DNA of 64,000 nt from Rhodococcus globerulus NBRC 14531 (lineage in GTDB: Bacteria > Actinomycetota > Actinomycetes > Mycobacteriales > Mycobacteriaceae), in contig NZ_BCWX01000002.1 in the NCBI RefSeq assembly GCF_001894805.1, positions 620,001 through 684,000 of the forward strand, read 5' to 3'. Positions 28,200 to 36,895 of this stretch are shown one piece after another (position 1 is the stretch's first letter; the number at the start of each line of letters is the position of its first letter). The position numbers were made by a program, and so were the translations under genes. Under the pieces are notes generated by a model. That model did no database searches. It had not been told where the DNA came from and saw only the letters and a program-made list of their open reading frames with translations.

Positions 28200-28477
28200 A
28201 TCCCACTGTTGTGTCGCGCGTTGGCGAGATAGCGATCGTGCGCGCCCTGGGCCATCGATTCGAGTTCGGACAGTGCAGTGCGCATGTCTTTCAGTTCGCG
28301 GTGCAAGGTTTCGTGTTTGGTGCGGTGGGCATCGGCGGCATCGCCGTCCCAGTCGACGTTGAGGGCCACGACTTCCCGTTCGACGTCGGTGATGCGGGCT
28401 TCGACGCGCATGCCGATCTGCTTCGCCCTGCCGACGAGACCGAGGATTTGCTCGGTGTCGGCAGAGTACCGGCCCAT
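28190..28477 (-). CDS. WXG100-type secretion partner, second gene
   Basis: A helical protein of 95 residues with the turn motif in NVDWDGDAAD and long amphipathic helices (RAKQIGMRVEARITDVEREV; HRELKDMRTALSELESMAQG), as in EsxA/EsxB-type substrates of type VII secretion. Its ATG (28477) overlaps the previous stop as TGATG, and its end overlaps the toxin start by ten bases, so the three genes are translated as a unit. It probably pairs with the first WXG100 protein or the toxin's N-terminus for export. The frame extends upstream to 28795, but that part is a shadow of the neighbour. Confidence 0.8.
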   Translation of the reverse strand: MGRYSADTEQILGLVGRAKQIGMRVEARITDVEREVVALNVDWDGDAADAHRTKHETLHRELKDMRTALSELESMAQGAHDRYLANARHNSGMWP

Positions 28478-28785
28478 CAGAAGTCCATGTTCAGTCGAGT
28501 ACCCGAAATGCTGCCGGCATTCTGGTCGTCGGTCCTTCTGTACTCGGTAGCTGCTTGATGCAGCAGTCCGGCGTCCTCGGTGAGTGCGCCCGCGACCTGG
28601 CGGGCGGAGTCGACCCACTCGGCCCACAGTGCGGCGTGGGTTCGGGACGCGTCCCCGGTCCATTCGGCTGTCATCAAGGATTCGGCATCGCGGCGCAACG
28701 TTTCCACGTCGTCCCAGAATTCGTCGGCGAGGTCTGAAATTCGAGTCGCTGTTGCGTGCATCTGTTCGGGATCGCAGCGCATCAT
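28477..28785 (-). CDS. WXG100-type secretion partner, first gene of the toxin operon
   Basis: A protein of 102 residues opening MMRCDPEQMHATATRISDLA. The WXG turn is in LMTAEWTGDASRT, between two helices. It resembles EsxB-like type VII secretion proteins. It is the first gene of the toxin operon, transcribed on the minus strand, with a 230-base gap to the FAD oxidase gene that presumably contains the promoter. No type VII secretion machinery is in this window, so it would need to be supplied elsewhere. Confidence 0.8.
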   Translation of the reverse strand: MMRCDPEQMHATATRISDLADEFWDDVETLRRDAESLMTAEWTGDASRTHAALWAEWVDSARQVAGALTEDAGLLHQAATEYRRTDDQNAGSISGTRLNMDF

Positions 28786-29017
28786 TGCCCGCCAATTGAT
28801 TTCTGGTACAGGTATTTTGCCTTTTTTGCGCTGGTAATGCCCACGATGGATCTACGCATTTACTGGTCCCCCCGGGCAGTGTAAATCTCGATGGAGTCTA
28901 GACCAATGTCGTCGCATGTCACTAACGCGAGGTGTTTGTCCGGAGTGTGCGGGCAGAGGTTTGGGCATGCACATTTTCGCCGACGGGTGTCAGCGAAAGT
29001 GGACTCGAGATGTGTGA

Positions 29018-30403
29018 CTACTTCGCAGCGATGACCGCTCCGGGATTGAGAATTCCTAGGGGATCAAGCGCATCTTTGATTTTCCGGTTCAACGCCATGA
29101 CGTCCTCGCCTAGCTGAGCTGGCAACCAGTCGCGCTTGATCCGGCCCACACCGTGTTCGCCGGTAATGGTGCCGCCCAGCGCAATTGCGAGATCCATGAC
29201 CCGTCCGAATGCGATCTGGGCGCGCTCTGTCATATCGGGATCAGACGGATCGAACACGATCAGTGGATGAGTGTTTCCGTCGCCGGCGTGCGCCACGGTG
29301 CAGATAAGGACATCCAGGTCCGCGGCGATGGCTTCCACCCCCGTGATCAATCGTGGCAGCGCTCGCATCGGAACGCCGACATCTTCGAGGAGCAGATTCC
29401 CCAACGCCTGAACGGCTGGAAACACCGCCCGTCGGGCCGCAGTGAACGCATCACCCTCGGCCTGGTCGTCTGTCGCGAAAACTTCGGTGGCCCCGTTGTT
29501 TTCGCACGCTGCGACAATGCTCTCGATCTCGAGTACACCAGCGGCGCCGTGGGCATCGGATTGGGCCAGAATCAGTGCGCGAGCCTTCCGGTTGAGCCCC
29601 ATCCGCACAGAATCCTCGACAGCGTTGATGCTGGCGTGATCCATGAACTCGAGCATCGCCGGACGCATTTTGCCGGTGATCGCCAAGACCGCGTCGGCAG
29701 CTTCCTCGACGGAATCGAACGACGCGACGACAGTTGAAGCGGGCGGCTGCGCCGGAATCAGACGCAAGGTGATCTCAGTGATGATGCCGAGAGTGCCTTC
29801 GCTGCCGACAAACAGTTTGGTAAGTGAGAGTCCTGCAACATCTTTCAGGAGCGGGCCGCCCAGTGACACTGCAGTGCCGTCGGCGAGCACTACCTTCAGG
29901 CCGAGCACATAGTCGGTGGTGACGCCGTATTTCACACAACAGAGTCCACCGGCGTTGGTAGCGGCATTGCCACCGATGGAACAGATCTCGAACGACGACG
30001 GGTCAGGCGGGTACCAGAGCCCATGCTCTGCGGCAGCTTTCTTGACCTCGGCGTTCATCAAGCCGGGCTGAGTTACGGCCACCCGAGCTACCGGGTCGAT
30101 GGTGATCTCGCGCATTCGCTCGGTGCTGACCATGATGCAACCGTCGACGGCGCTGGATCCACCGGAGAGTCCCGATCCGGCACCGCGCGGAACCACGGGA
30201 ATGCGATGTTCGGTGGCCCAGCGCATCACGGCCTGGATATCTTCGGTGCAGGTGGCCCGGACAACGGCCAGCGGGTTGCCTGCATTCGGATCGGCTGCCC
30301 AGTCTTGGCGGTAACCGGCCGTAAGGTCCGGATCGCGCAGGAGCGCACCATCCGGCAGCGCAGCGATCAGTTCTGCCAGGACCGTCGAATCAACCGAAGT
30401 CAT
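29018..30403 (-). CDS. FAD-linked oxidase, GlcD/D-lactate dehydrogenase type
   Basis: This flavoprotein of 461 residues oxidises a 2-hydroxy acid such as glycolate or D-lactate. The FAD-binding PCMH domain shows VPRGAGSGLSGGSS, PPDPSSFEICSIGGNAATNAGG and GSEGTLGIITE; the C-terminal domain ends in GGTITGEHGVGRIKRDWL with the usual HGxGR. HAGDGNTHPLIV holds the metal or substrate histidines. No iron-sulfur partner (GlcE/F) is nearby, so a single-subunit enzyme is more likely. Substrate cannot be decided from sequence. Confidence 0.88.
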   Translation of the reverse strand: MTSVDSTVLAELIAALPDGALLRDPDLTAGYRQDWAADPNAGNPLAVVRATCTEDIQAVMRWATEHRIPVVPRGAGSGLSGGSSAVDGCIMVSTERMREITIDPVARVAVTQPGLMNAEVKKAAAEHGLWYPPDPSSFEICSIGGNAATNAGGLCCVKYGVTTDYVLGLKVVLADGTAVSLGGPLLKDVAGLSLTKLFVGSEGTLGIITEITLRLIPAQPPASTVVASFDSVEEAADAVLAITGKMRPAMLEFMDHASINAVEDSVRMGLNRKARALILAQSDAHGAAGVLEIESIVAACENNGATEVFATDDQAEGDAFTAARRAVFPAVQALGNLLLEDVGVPMRALPRLITGVEAIAADLDVLICTVAHAGDGNTHPLIVFDPSDPDMTERAQIAFGRVMDLAIALGGTITGEHGVGRIKRDWLPAQLGEDVMALNRKIKDALDPLGILNPGAVIAAK

Positions 30404-30459
30404 AACTCCATCATGCGCGCAGAACTTGGGGATGCGAGGTGAGTTGGCGGAACTCCCCG

Positions 30460-31308
30460 CTAGCGGCCCTTCGGTTTGCCCGTGAACCGGCCACCCGAAC
30501 TCTTGGTGCCGCCCGACTTGCCGCTACCCGCTTTGCCGCCGGCCTTGGCTTTGCCGCCGCTGGTATTGCGGCCCGAGACGCTCTTTGCCGTTCCGGCACT
30601 CTTGGCTTTGTGATCGGCTTTCGCGGCCTCGGCACGACGTTCCTTCGCTGCCTGCTTGGCCTTGACCGAACCCTTGATCTTCTCGGCCGGCTGACCATTG
30701 CGTCCGCGTGAACTCTGAGCGGTACGTCCTCGCACGATGCCGATGAGTTCTTCGACCAATTCTGTGGTCTTGGACTCCAGCCAAGCCAAAGCAATAGGGG
30801 ACTCGGGAGCACCGGCAACAGGACGGAAAGTCAGATCCTTGCGGTGGTGCAACCGCGCCACCGAATGCGGAACAACAACAACGCCGATGCCGGCCGCAAC
30901 CAACTCGATGGCGTCGGCGATCGTTTCCGGCCGCTCGGCTGCTGCCTTACCTGGACGCGTCGGCCACTCGAGGGTGTCTTCGAGAGGGTTGAGCACAATC
31001 TCGTCGCTCAGATCGGCGACGGAAATCTGGTCTACAGCGGTGAACACGTGATCTTTGGGGATCACCACCACCGGCGTCTCCGCATATAAGGAGATCGCGC
31101 TGAGCTCAGTGCGATCGATCGGTAACCGAACCAGGCCGGCGTCGGCCTCGCCCGCCCGTAGCGCTGCCACAACCTCGAGAACCGGAAACTGGACCAACTC
31201 GAGACGGACGTCGGGAAGCCGCTCGTGCCACACTCGAATCCACTTGGTCGGCGTTACCCCGGGGGCATACGCGAGTCGAAAAATTGCCGGACTATCCGCG
31301 TTGCTCAC
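30460..31308 (-). CDS. LysR-type substrate-binding domain protein without DNA-binding domain
   Basis: The first 190 residues form a LysR effector-binding domain: IFRLAYAPGVTPTKWIRVWHE at the start, LRAGEADAGLVRLP, and AAGIGVVVVPHSVARLHH. The winged helix-turn-helix normally in front is absent, and the first residue is close to the domain start. A tail of about 90 residues follows, very rich in K, G, S and A (KAKAGGKAGSGKSGGTKSS), which could bind nucleic acid. It is divergent from a DUF5997 gene, a pairing I recall from other actinobacteria. Role unknown; it may bind a ligand or have been co-opted to act with a separate DNA-binding partner. Confidence 0.75.
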   Translation of the reverse strand: MSNADSPAIFRLAYAPGVTPTKWIRVWHERLPDVRLELVQFPVLEVVAALRAGEADAGLVRLPIDRTELSAISLYAETPVVVIPKDHVFTAVDQISVADLSDEIVLNPLEDTLEWPTRPGKAAAERPETIADAIELVAAGIGVVVVPHSVARLHHRKDLTFRPVAGAPESPIALAWLESKTTELVEELIGIVRGRTAQSSRGRNGQPAEKIKGSVKAKQAAKERRAEAAKADHKAKSAGTAKSVSGRNTSGGKAKAGGKAGSGKSGGTKSSGGRFTGKPKGR

Positions 31309-31317
31309 CCGGCAAGG

Positions 31318-31332
31318 TTACCGCCTTGGTAA
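31318..31332. promoter_or_regulatory. Small palindrome between LysR-like and DUF5997 genes
   Basis: TTACC (31318-31322) and GGTAA (31328-31332) form an inverted repeat with a five-base spacer, in the short 56-base gap between the two divergent genes. It is a possible operator for both. Confidence 0.35.
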
Positions 31333-31364
31333 AACGCGACGCGATGGCTGGCTACTCTTGTTGC

Positions 31365-31772
31365 ATGACGTCGAACAAAACGCCCCAGACGATGAAGCCG
31401 ACGACGGCTGCCAAGAAGCTGGGTGTGTACCTGGAAGCAACACCGAAAGAGTTCCAGGAAGGCGACGTGACCCGTGAAGAACTGACCGCGCTTCAGACCG
31501 AAGCTCCGGAGTGGCTGCTGGAACTGCGCCGCACCGGCCCGCACCCGAAGCAGGTCATCGCCGCAAAGCTGGGCATCTCCATCGCCGGGCTTGCTCGCGG
31601 CGGCGTCGAAGAGGCGCTCACCACGGATCAAGTTGCTGCCCTGCTGGAAGAAAAGCCCGAATGGCTGGAGAAAGAACGCGCACTGCAAGCGGAGGTGCGC
31701 GCCGAGAACCTCCGTATCAAGGAGAAGCGCGCTTCGCGCCGCAATCAGCCGCGCAAGGCTCGTAGGGGCTAA
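31365..31772 (+). CDS. DUF5997 family protein
   Basis: A basic protein of 135 residues: TTAAKKLGVYLEATPKEFQE, then REELTALQTEAPEWLLELR, GPHPKQVIAAKLGISIAGLARGG and a lysine/arginine-rich coiled tail. The middle looks like a helix-turn-helix (KQVIAAKLGISIAGLAR), so it may bind DNA and supply the domain missing from the divergent LysR-like protein; that is inference. ATG 31365 (MTSNKTPQ) is preferred to the open frame from 31284, which overlaps the divergent start. Confidence 0.75.
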   Translation: MTSNKTPQTMKPTTAAKKLGVYLEATPKEFQEGDVTREELTALQTEAPEWLLELRRTGPHPKQVIAAKLGISIAGLARGGVEEALTTDQVAALLEEKPEWLEKERALQAEVRAENLRIKEKRASRRNQPRKARRG

Positions 31773-31779
31773 AGCCGCC

Positions 31780-31819
31780 GTGCGCCTTTCTGGTAGTGCC
31801 CACTACCAGAAAGGCGCAC
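31780..31819. terminator. Perfect 19-bp stem hairpin between convergent genes
   Basis: Bases 31780-31798 and 31801-31819 are exact reverse complements around a two-base CC loop, making a near-perfect 40-base palindrome. It lies between the DUF5997 stop and the helicase stop, so it can end transcription in both directions, though there is no T-tract. Confidence 0.8.
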
Positions 31820-31825
31820 AGGGCG

Positions 31826-34330
31826 TCAGCCCTCGACGATGCTGAGCTCGTCGAACACGATTTCACCCAACGCGTCGGACTCCGGGATATCGACGACACC
31901 GAGCAGTGCCCAGCCGTGATCACCTTCCGGGTCCTCGAGCACCTGACGCACTCGCCAGAACTCGCCTTCCTCGACTACCTGGAACAACGCCGGCCCACGC
32001 GCCGACGGTCCCGTTCCGATCGAGCTGTACTCCTCGAAGTAGGGGAGCAGTTGCTCTTCCCACTCGGCGGCGTCGATACCGTCGTCGAGGTTTTCCAGTT
32101 CGTTCCACTGTCGCCGCGACGCGAGGTCGATCCGACGGAACATCGCGTTGCGCACCATGACGCGGAACGCGCGCGGGTTGGCCGAGATCGGGCGCGGAAT
32201 GTCGGCGCCGAATGCAACCTCTTCGGTGTCGGCTTCGGCTCCGGGGTCGGTGAGCGACTCCCACTCGTCGAGCAGGCTCGAGTCGACCTGTCGGATCAAC
32301 TCACCCAGCCACTCGATGATGTCTTCGAGTTCTTCGGTACGCGCTTCGGTGGGAACGGTCTGGCGCAGCGCGCGGTAGGCGTCCGCGAGGTAACGCAGAA
32401 CCAGCCCTTCGGAGCGGGTGAGCCCGTAGTGACTGATCAATTCGGCAAACGTCATGGCACGTTCGATCATGTCGCGCACGACGGACTTGGGGGAGAGCGC
32501 AAATTCGGTGATCCACGGATGGCCGCCGCGGTACATCTCGAAGGCGGGGAACAGTAACTCCGCCAACGGTTTCGGCCAGGTGACCTCTTCGAGGAGTTCC
32601 ATACGCTCCTCGTACTCGATGCCGTCCGCTTTCATCTGGGCAACAGCCTCACCGCGGGCGAAGTGCTGCTGACCCATCAACACCTGACGGGGGTCGTCGA
32701 GCGTCGATTCGATGATGGACACGACATCGAGTGCGTACGTATCGGATTCGACGTCGAGGAGTTCGAACGCAGCGAGAGCAAACGGCGAGAGTGGCTGATT
32801 CAAGGCGAAGTCGCGCTGCAAGTCCATCGTCAACCGCGCCATCCGGCCGTGCTCGTCCGGTTCGTCGAGGCGTTCCACGATGCCGGCGCTGAGCAATCCG
32901 CGGTACAGCGAGATCGCCTTGAGGATGTGCTTGCGCTGCGCCGGACGTGATTCGTGGTTGTCCTCCAACAGATGTCGCATCGCGTCGAAGCAATTACCCG
33001 GTCGGGCAATGACATTGAGCAGCATGGAGTTGCTGACGGAGAACCGCGACACCAAGGGTTCCGGTGATGCCGCAACCAGGCGGTCGAATGTCGCTTCGCT
33101 CCACGAAACAAATCCTTCGGGAGCCTTCTTGCGTTGAATTTTCTTGATCTTCTTCGGATCGTCGCCCGCCTTGGCGACTGCTCGCAAATTGTCCACTTCG
33201 TGTTCCGGCGCCTGCACCACGACGGTACCCATCGTGTCGTAGCCGGCGCGGCCGGCGCGACCTGCGATCTGATGGAACTCACGAGCCTTGAGGTGGCGGG
33301 TGCGGACGCCGTCGTACTTGGCCAGACCCGTCAGCAACACAGTGCGGATGGGGACGTTGATGCCGACGCCGAGTGTGTCGGTACCGCAGATGACCTTGAG
33401 CAGACCGTCCTGGGCAAGGACTTCGATGAGCCGTCGGTACTTGGGCAACATGCCGGCATGGTGAACGCCGATGCCGTGGCGAACCAACCGGGAGAGTGTC
33501 TTGCCGAATCCCGTCGTGAAGCGAAATCCGCCGAGCGCCTCGGCAATTGCTTCCTTCTCCGTCTTGGAGCAGAAGTTGACGCTCGTCAGCGCTTGCGCTC
33601 GTTCGAGAGCTGCGGCCTGCGTGAAGTGCACGATGTACACGGGCGCCTGGTTGGTGGTGACCAACTCTTCGATGGTCTCACCGACCGGCGTGGTGGCGTA
33701 CGAGAACATCAGGGGGACAGGGCGTTCGGTACCAGACACGACGGTGGTGGGCTTGCCGGTGCGACGAGTGAGGTCCTCGGAAAAGAAGTCCACCTCGCCC
33801 AGAGTTGCGGACATCAGCAAGAACTGGGCGTGCGGTAGTTCGATCAGCGGGACCTGCCACGCCCACCCGCGATCCGGTTCGGAGTAGAAATGGAACTCGT
33901 CCATCACTACCTGGCCGATATCGGAATCGGGGCCCTCTCGCAGCGCGAGATTTGCGACGATCTCCGCTGTGGCACAGATGATGGGAGCCGACGAGTTGAC
34001 GGCAGCGTCGCCGGTCATCATGCCGACGTTCTCCGCGCCGAACACCTCGCAGAGCGCAAAGAACTTCTCGCTCACCAACGCCTTGATGGGCGCGGTGTAG
34101 TACGTGCGCTTGCCCTGGGACATCGCGTAGAAGTGCGCGCCGATCGCCACCATCGACTTTCCGGAACCGGTTGGGGTCGCCAAAATGACGTTTGCACCCG
34201 AGACCAGTTCCATCACAGCCTCTTCCTGGGCAGGATAGAGCGTCAAACCACGCTCGATCGTCCAGGATAAGAAGGCGTCGAAAACGGAATCGGGATCCGC
34301 GTTGTCGGGGAGCAGTTCCGTCAGCAGCAC
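31826..34330 (-). CDS. Ski2-like DEAD/DEAH-box RNA helicase with DUF3516
   Basis: The protein has 834 residues. Walker A is ILATPTGSGKSMVAIG, motif II MDEFHFYSEPDRG, motif III MSATLGE and motif VI HQIAGRAGRAGYDTMG. The long C-terminal half carries the DUF3516-type helical region found in actinobacterial relatives. Ski2-like enzymes unwind RNA for decay or processing; the substrate is not known here. It lies 26 bases downstream of the alpha/beta hydrolase and probably shares its transcript. Confidence 0.88.
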   Translation of the reverse strand: MLLTELLPDNADPDSVFDAFLSWTIERGLTLYPAQEEAVMELVSGANVILATPTGSGKSMVAIGAHFYAMSQGKRTYYTAPIKALVSEKFFALCEVFGAENVGMMTGDAAVNSSAPIICATAEIVANLALREGPDSDIGQVVMDEFHFYSEPDRGWAWQVPLIELPHAQFLLMSATLGEVDFFSEDLTRRTGKPTTVVSGTERPVPLMFSYATTPVGETIEELVTTNQAPVYIVHFTQAAALERAQALTSVNFCSKTEKEAIAEALGGFRFTTGFGKTLSRLVRHGIGVHHAGMLPKYRRLIEVLAQDGLLKVICGTDTLGVGINVPIRTVLLTGLAKYDGVRTRHLKAREFHQIAGRAGRAGYDTMGTVVVQAPEHEVDNLRAVAKAGDDPKKIKKIQRKKAPEGFVSWSEATFDRLVAASPEPLVSRFSVSNSMLLNVIARPGNCFDAMRHLLEDNHESRPAQRKHILKAISLYRGLLSAGIVERLDEPDEHGRMARLTMDLQRDFALNQPLSPFALAAFELLDVESDTYALDVVSIIESTLDDPRQVLMGQQHFARGEAVAQMKADGIEYEERMELLEEVTWPKPLAELLFPAFEMYRGGHPWITEFALSPKSVVRDMIERAMTFAELISHYGLTRSEGLVLRYLADAYRALRQTVPTEARTEELEDIIEWLGELIRQVDSSLLDEWESLTDPGAEADTEEVAFGADIPRPISANPRAFRVMVRNAMFRRIDLASRRQWNELENLDDGIDAAEWEEQLLPYFEEYSSIGTGPSARGPALFQVVEEGEFWRVRQVLEDPEGDHGWALLGVVDIPESDALGEIVFDELSIVEG

Positions 34331-34356
34331 TTGTACAGGTTAGCCGCTGGCGGTGA

Positions 34357-35394
34357 TCAGGTTGCGCTGCGCTCGTCCGAGCCCATCGCATCGAGTACCG
34401 CCATGCGTGTCGACGACGAACCGGTGATGGTGTTTTCACCAACCCCGGCAATCAGCATGTGCCGCCAGTGCGCCTCGTCGAATACCAGTGGCGCGGTGCT
34501 CGCGAGGAACTCCTCGATCACCTGAAGGAAATGCATGGGGTCGTCGCGGAAGGGGAAGTGTCCGGATCCACGGAAAACTTCGAGTCGGGAGTTGGGCATC
34601 GCCGCATGCGCGAGGTGCGCGTGCGAGACGGGAATCACGGAATCCTCGTCACCCCAGATCAACTGAACCGGCAGATTCTCGGTCAGGTAACACCGATCGA
34701 GCATCGTGACGACCTGACCTCGCCAGTCGACTACCGCGCGCAACGTCCGCAGGTATGCCTCGTAGGCAGTGGGGTCTGGTAGTTCGGCGAGAACACGAAT
34801 CAGGTCGGGAGTGTCGTGCAGCATGGTTCCCGGGCGCAGGTTCGATCCGTGAACGGCGCCGGCGAGACTACCGGCGAAACGCACGATCGGCATCGCTCCG
34901 GGAATGCGCAGAAGTTTGAGGACCTCGTTGACCACCGGCACCGACATCAACCGAAGAATCGGATGGACGTCTTTGGTGATGCCGCCGGTCGAGACCAACA
35001 CGAGTCGATCGACCATGTCGGGGAACTGGTATGCAAATTGCATCGCCACGCCGCCGCCGAGTGAATGCCCGATGACACTGACGTGTTCGATGCCCAGAGT
35101 GGACAACAAATCGCGCATGCCGTTGGCGTAGGCCGCTACCGAGTAATCGGCACGAGGCTTGTCGGAGCGACCGTGCCCGAGAAGATCGGGGGCGATGACG
35201 GTGTAGTTCTTGGCCAGATGGGGGATGATCTCCGTCCACGTGGACGAGTTGTCGCCAATGCCGTGCAGGAGCAGAACTGCAGGGCCGTCGCCGGCAATGC
35301 GAAAAGCTCGACGGTAACCGTGAATCGTCCGAAACATCATCCGCGGTTCCTCGTCGGGAACTGGCCGGAGCTGCCGCGTTCGGGGTCTGCTCAT
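34357..35394 (-). CDS. Alpha/beta hydrolase (Rv2715-like)
   Basis: The protein has 345 residues. The nucleophile elbow is GHSLGGG, the oxyanion region LLHGIGDNSSTW, the acid is in VQLIWGDEDSVIPV, and the histidine in RGSGHFPFRDDP. Its closest positional relative is Rv2715 of M. tuberculosis. The N-terminus (MSRPRTRQLRPVPDEEPRM) is basic and disordered. Substrate unknown, perhaps a lipid ester. Confidence 0.85.
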   Translation of the reverse strand: MSRPRTRQLRPVPDEEPRMMFRTIHGYRRAFRIAGDGPAVLLLHGIGDNSSTWTEIIPHLAKNYTVIAPDLLGHGRSDKPRADYSVAAYANGMRDLLSTLGIEHVSVIGHSLGGGVAMQFAYQFPDMVDRLVLVSTGGITKDVHPILRLMSVPVVNEVLKLLRIPGAMPIVRFAGSLAGAVHGSNLRPGTMLHDTPDLIRVLAELPDPTAYEAYLRTLRAVVDWRGQVVTMLDRCYLTENLPVQLIWGDEDSVIPVSHAHLAHAAMPNSRLEVFRGSGHFPFRDDPMHFLQVIEEFLASTAPLVFDEAHWRHMLIAGVGENTITGSSSTRMAVLDAMGSDERSAT

Positions 35395-35528
35395 GTCGCC
35401 TCCAGTATCAGCGCGTGACCGCTGTTGACTGAATCGCTCCGATTTGTTGAGCCGTCAACAAAAGTCACGCAGAATTTGAGGCTATCCGACAGATGTATCG
35501 AGAACAACATCTCAGGTAACGACGAGGT

Positions 35529-35560
35529 TGCGGAATGCGCACGATGTGCGCAATTCCGCA
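35529..35560 (-). terminator. Hairpin downstream of the PAC2 gene
   Basis: TGCGGAATGCGCAC and GTGCGCAATTCCGCA pair with a single bulged base around a short loop. The structure lies ten bases after the PAC2 stop and before the next hydrolase start on the same strand. It should reduce read-through between them. Confidence 0.6.
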
Positions 35561-35569
35561 GCTCATATG

Positions 35570-36529
35570 TCAGTTTCGGTCGGATTCGCCGTCATCCGGC
35601 GTGTCGAACTCTCCATTGCCTGCCTGTTCGGCCAGGAACCGCTCGAATTCGGCACCGATCTCGTCTCCACTGGGAAGGTCGGCCTCACCGGCGAGCAGTG
35701 ACGCCTGCTGTTCCTGTGCTGTCACGAAGGTGTCGTACTGGCGCTCGAGAGCGTGGACCACGGTCTGAACTTCTTCGTTTCCGGCAATGTGCTCGTTAAC
35801 CTGTTCGAGGACGCGCGCCGAAGCCTCACCCAGAGCGGCGAGTGGCAATTCGAGCCCGGACACCTCTGCGACATTCTCCAGCAAGGTCTCGGACGCAGCC
35901 GGGTAATCGGTCTGTGCCAGGTAATGGGGAACGTGAACGGAGAAACCGACGGCTTCGTGGCCGTGCTGGCTCATCCGGAATTCCAGCAGCGACGACGCAC
36001 TGCCGGGAACCTGAAGTTCGCCGGACCAGCGCTGGTGGTCGCCGATCAGGTCCTTGTTCGTGGAATGAGCCGTCAAGCCCAACGGGCGGGTGTGCGGAAT
36101 CGCCATCGGGATCGCATTGAGCCCGATGGTCTGGCGCACGCCCAGCTGTTCGGCGAGCAAGCGGACAGCGGTGGTGAATCGCTCCCACTTGAGATCGGGT
36201 TCCATACCGGCAAGCAGCAGGAAGGGCGTTCCCACCGTGTCACGAAGCGCGTAAAGGTTCAGAGAGGGGGCGTCGTAGTCCGAGAAGTGATCGGCCTTGA
36301 ACGTCATCGTGGGGCGGCGTGATCGGTAGTCGATCAACTCGTCCACGGCAAACGACGCGACAAGTTCGGTTTCGAGGCTCTCGCGCAGATGCTTCGTCGC
36401 AAGTTTCACGGCGTGACCCGCGTCGGAGTAGCCCTCGAGTCCGTGGATGAGAACCGGGCCCTGGCCGTCGGCAGCCGACAACTGGGGCGCCGGGAATTCC
36501 AGCTCGTACATTTTCGACTGGTCGTCCAT
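35570..36529 (-). CDS. PAC2 family protein (Rv2714-like)
   Basis: PAC2 proteins are related to proteasome assembly chaperones. The 319-residue sequence shows LIHGLEGYSDAGHAVKLATKHL at the start, TFKADHFSDYDAP and AIPMAIPHTRPLGLTAHS, all typical. The acidic tail ends DTPDDGESDRN. In M. tuberculosis the same gene order (2714-2715) is seen. The real partner is unknown; a link with the bacterial proteasome is suggested by the family only. Confidence 0.88.
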   Translation of the reverse strand: MDDQSKMYELEFPAPQLSAADGQGPVLIHGLEGYSDAGHAVKLATKHLRESLETELVASFAVDELIDYRSRRPTMTFKADHFSDYDAPSLNLYALRDTVGTPFLLLAGMEPDLKWERFTTAVRLLAEQLGVRQTIGLNAIPMAIPHTRPLGLTAHSTNKDLIGDHQRWSGELQVPGSASSLLEFRMSQHGHEAVGFSVHVPHYLAQTDYPAASETLLENVAEVSGLELPLAALGEASARVLEQVNEHIAGNEEVQTVVHALERQYDTFVTAQEQQASLLAGEADLPSGDEIGAEFERFLAEQAGNGEFDTPDDGESDRN

Positions 36530-36722
36530 CGCAGTCCCCTTCTTTCACGGTGCTTGTTTCCAGTGTCCACTATCGGCGGTTGCCGATTCGCAGTGGAGTC
36601 GGCAGTGGAGTCGTCTTTCGCCGAGGTTCCTTTGGTGGAACGTGTCCGACGGGCTCGGGCATTCCCGAATTCCGACGCGGATGCGTTCGCCAGGAGCGAA
36701 GCGTGCGGGTCAGGGTTCGACT

Positions 36723-36778
36723 TTTGGGGTTCGACGTTTGGGGTTCGACGTTTGGGGTTCGACGTTTGGGGTTCGACA
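36723..36778. repeat. 14-bp tandem repeat, four copies (minisatellite)
   Basis: Units of TTTGGGGTTCGACG begin at 36723, 36737, 36751 and 36765; the last differs only at its final base. It lies in the 366-base region between the divergent PAC2 and lipoprotein genes. The unit is not a multiple of three, so the array is non-coding. The rest of that region holds no convincing gene. Confidence 0.95.
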
Positions 36779-36862
36779 CCGTCGCGCAGCGGGCGGAGAT
36801 CCACGATCCGGGAGATAGGACATGGCAGAGTGACGAACAGGTACTGCCGTGGTGGATTTCTC

Positions 36863-36884
36863 CCATTCGGCTGCAGCCGAATGG
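36863..36884. promoter_or_regulatory. 22-bp perfect palindrome before the lipoprotein gene
   Basis: CCATTCGG (36863-36870), CTGCAG (36871-36876) and CCGAATGG (36877-36884) make an uninterrupted palindrome. Its right end overlaps the first two bases of the GGAGG ribosome site (36883-36887) of the lipoprotein. It could be an operator for a dimeric repressor or, in RNA, a hairpin that masks the ribosome site. Confidence 0.75.
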
Positions 36885-36895
36885 AGGCACACGTG

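Noticed and set aside
28478-28795. Upstream extension of the second WXG100 frame
   Set aside because: It is a shadow of the first WXG100 gene; ATG 28477 with TGATG coupling is convincing.
25518-28900. Toxin island as a prophage or integrative element
   Set aside because: No integrase, attachment repeats or tRNA target. The modular toxin/immunity explanation is simpler.
36389-36895. Upstream extension of the lipoprotein frame
   Set aside because: It runs through the minisatellite and palindrome and overlaps PAC2; the signal peptide and ribosome site place the start at 36896.
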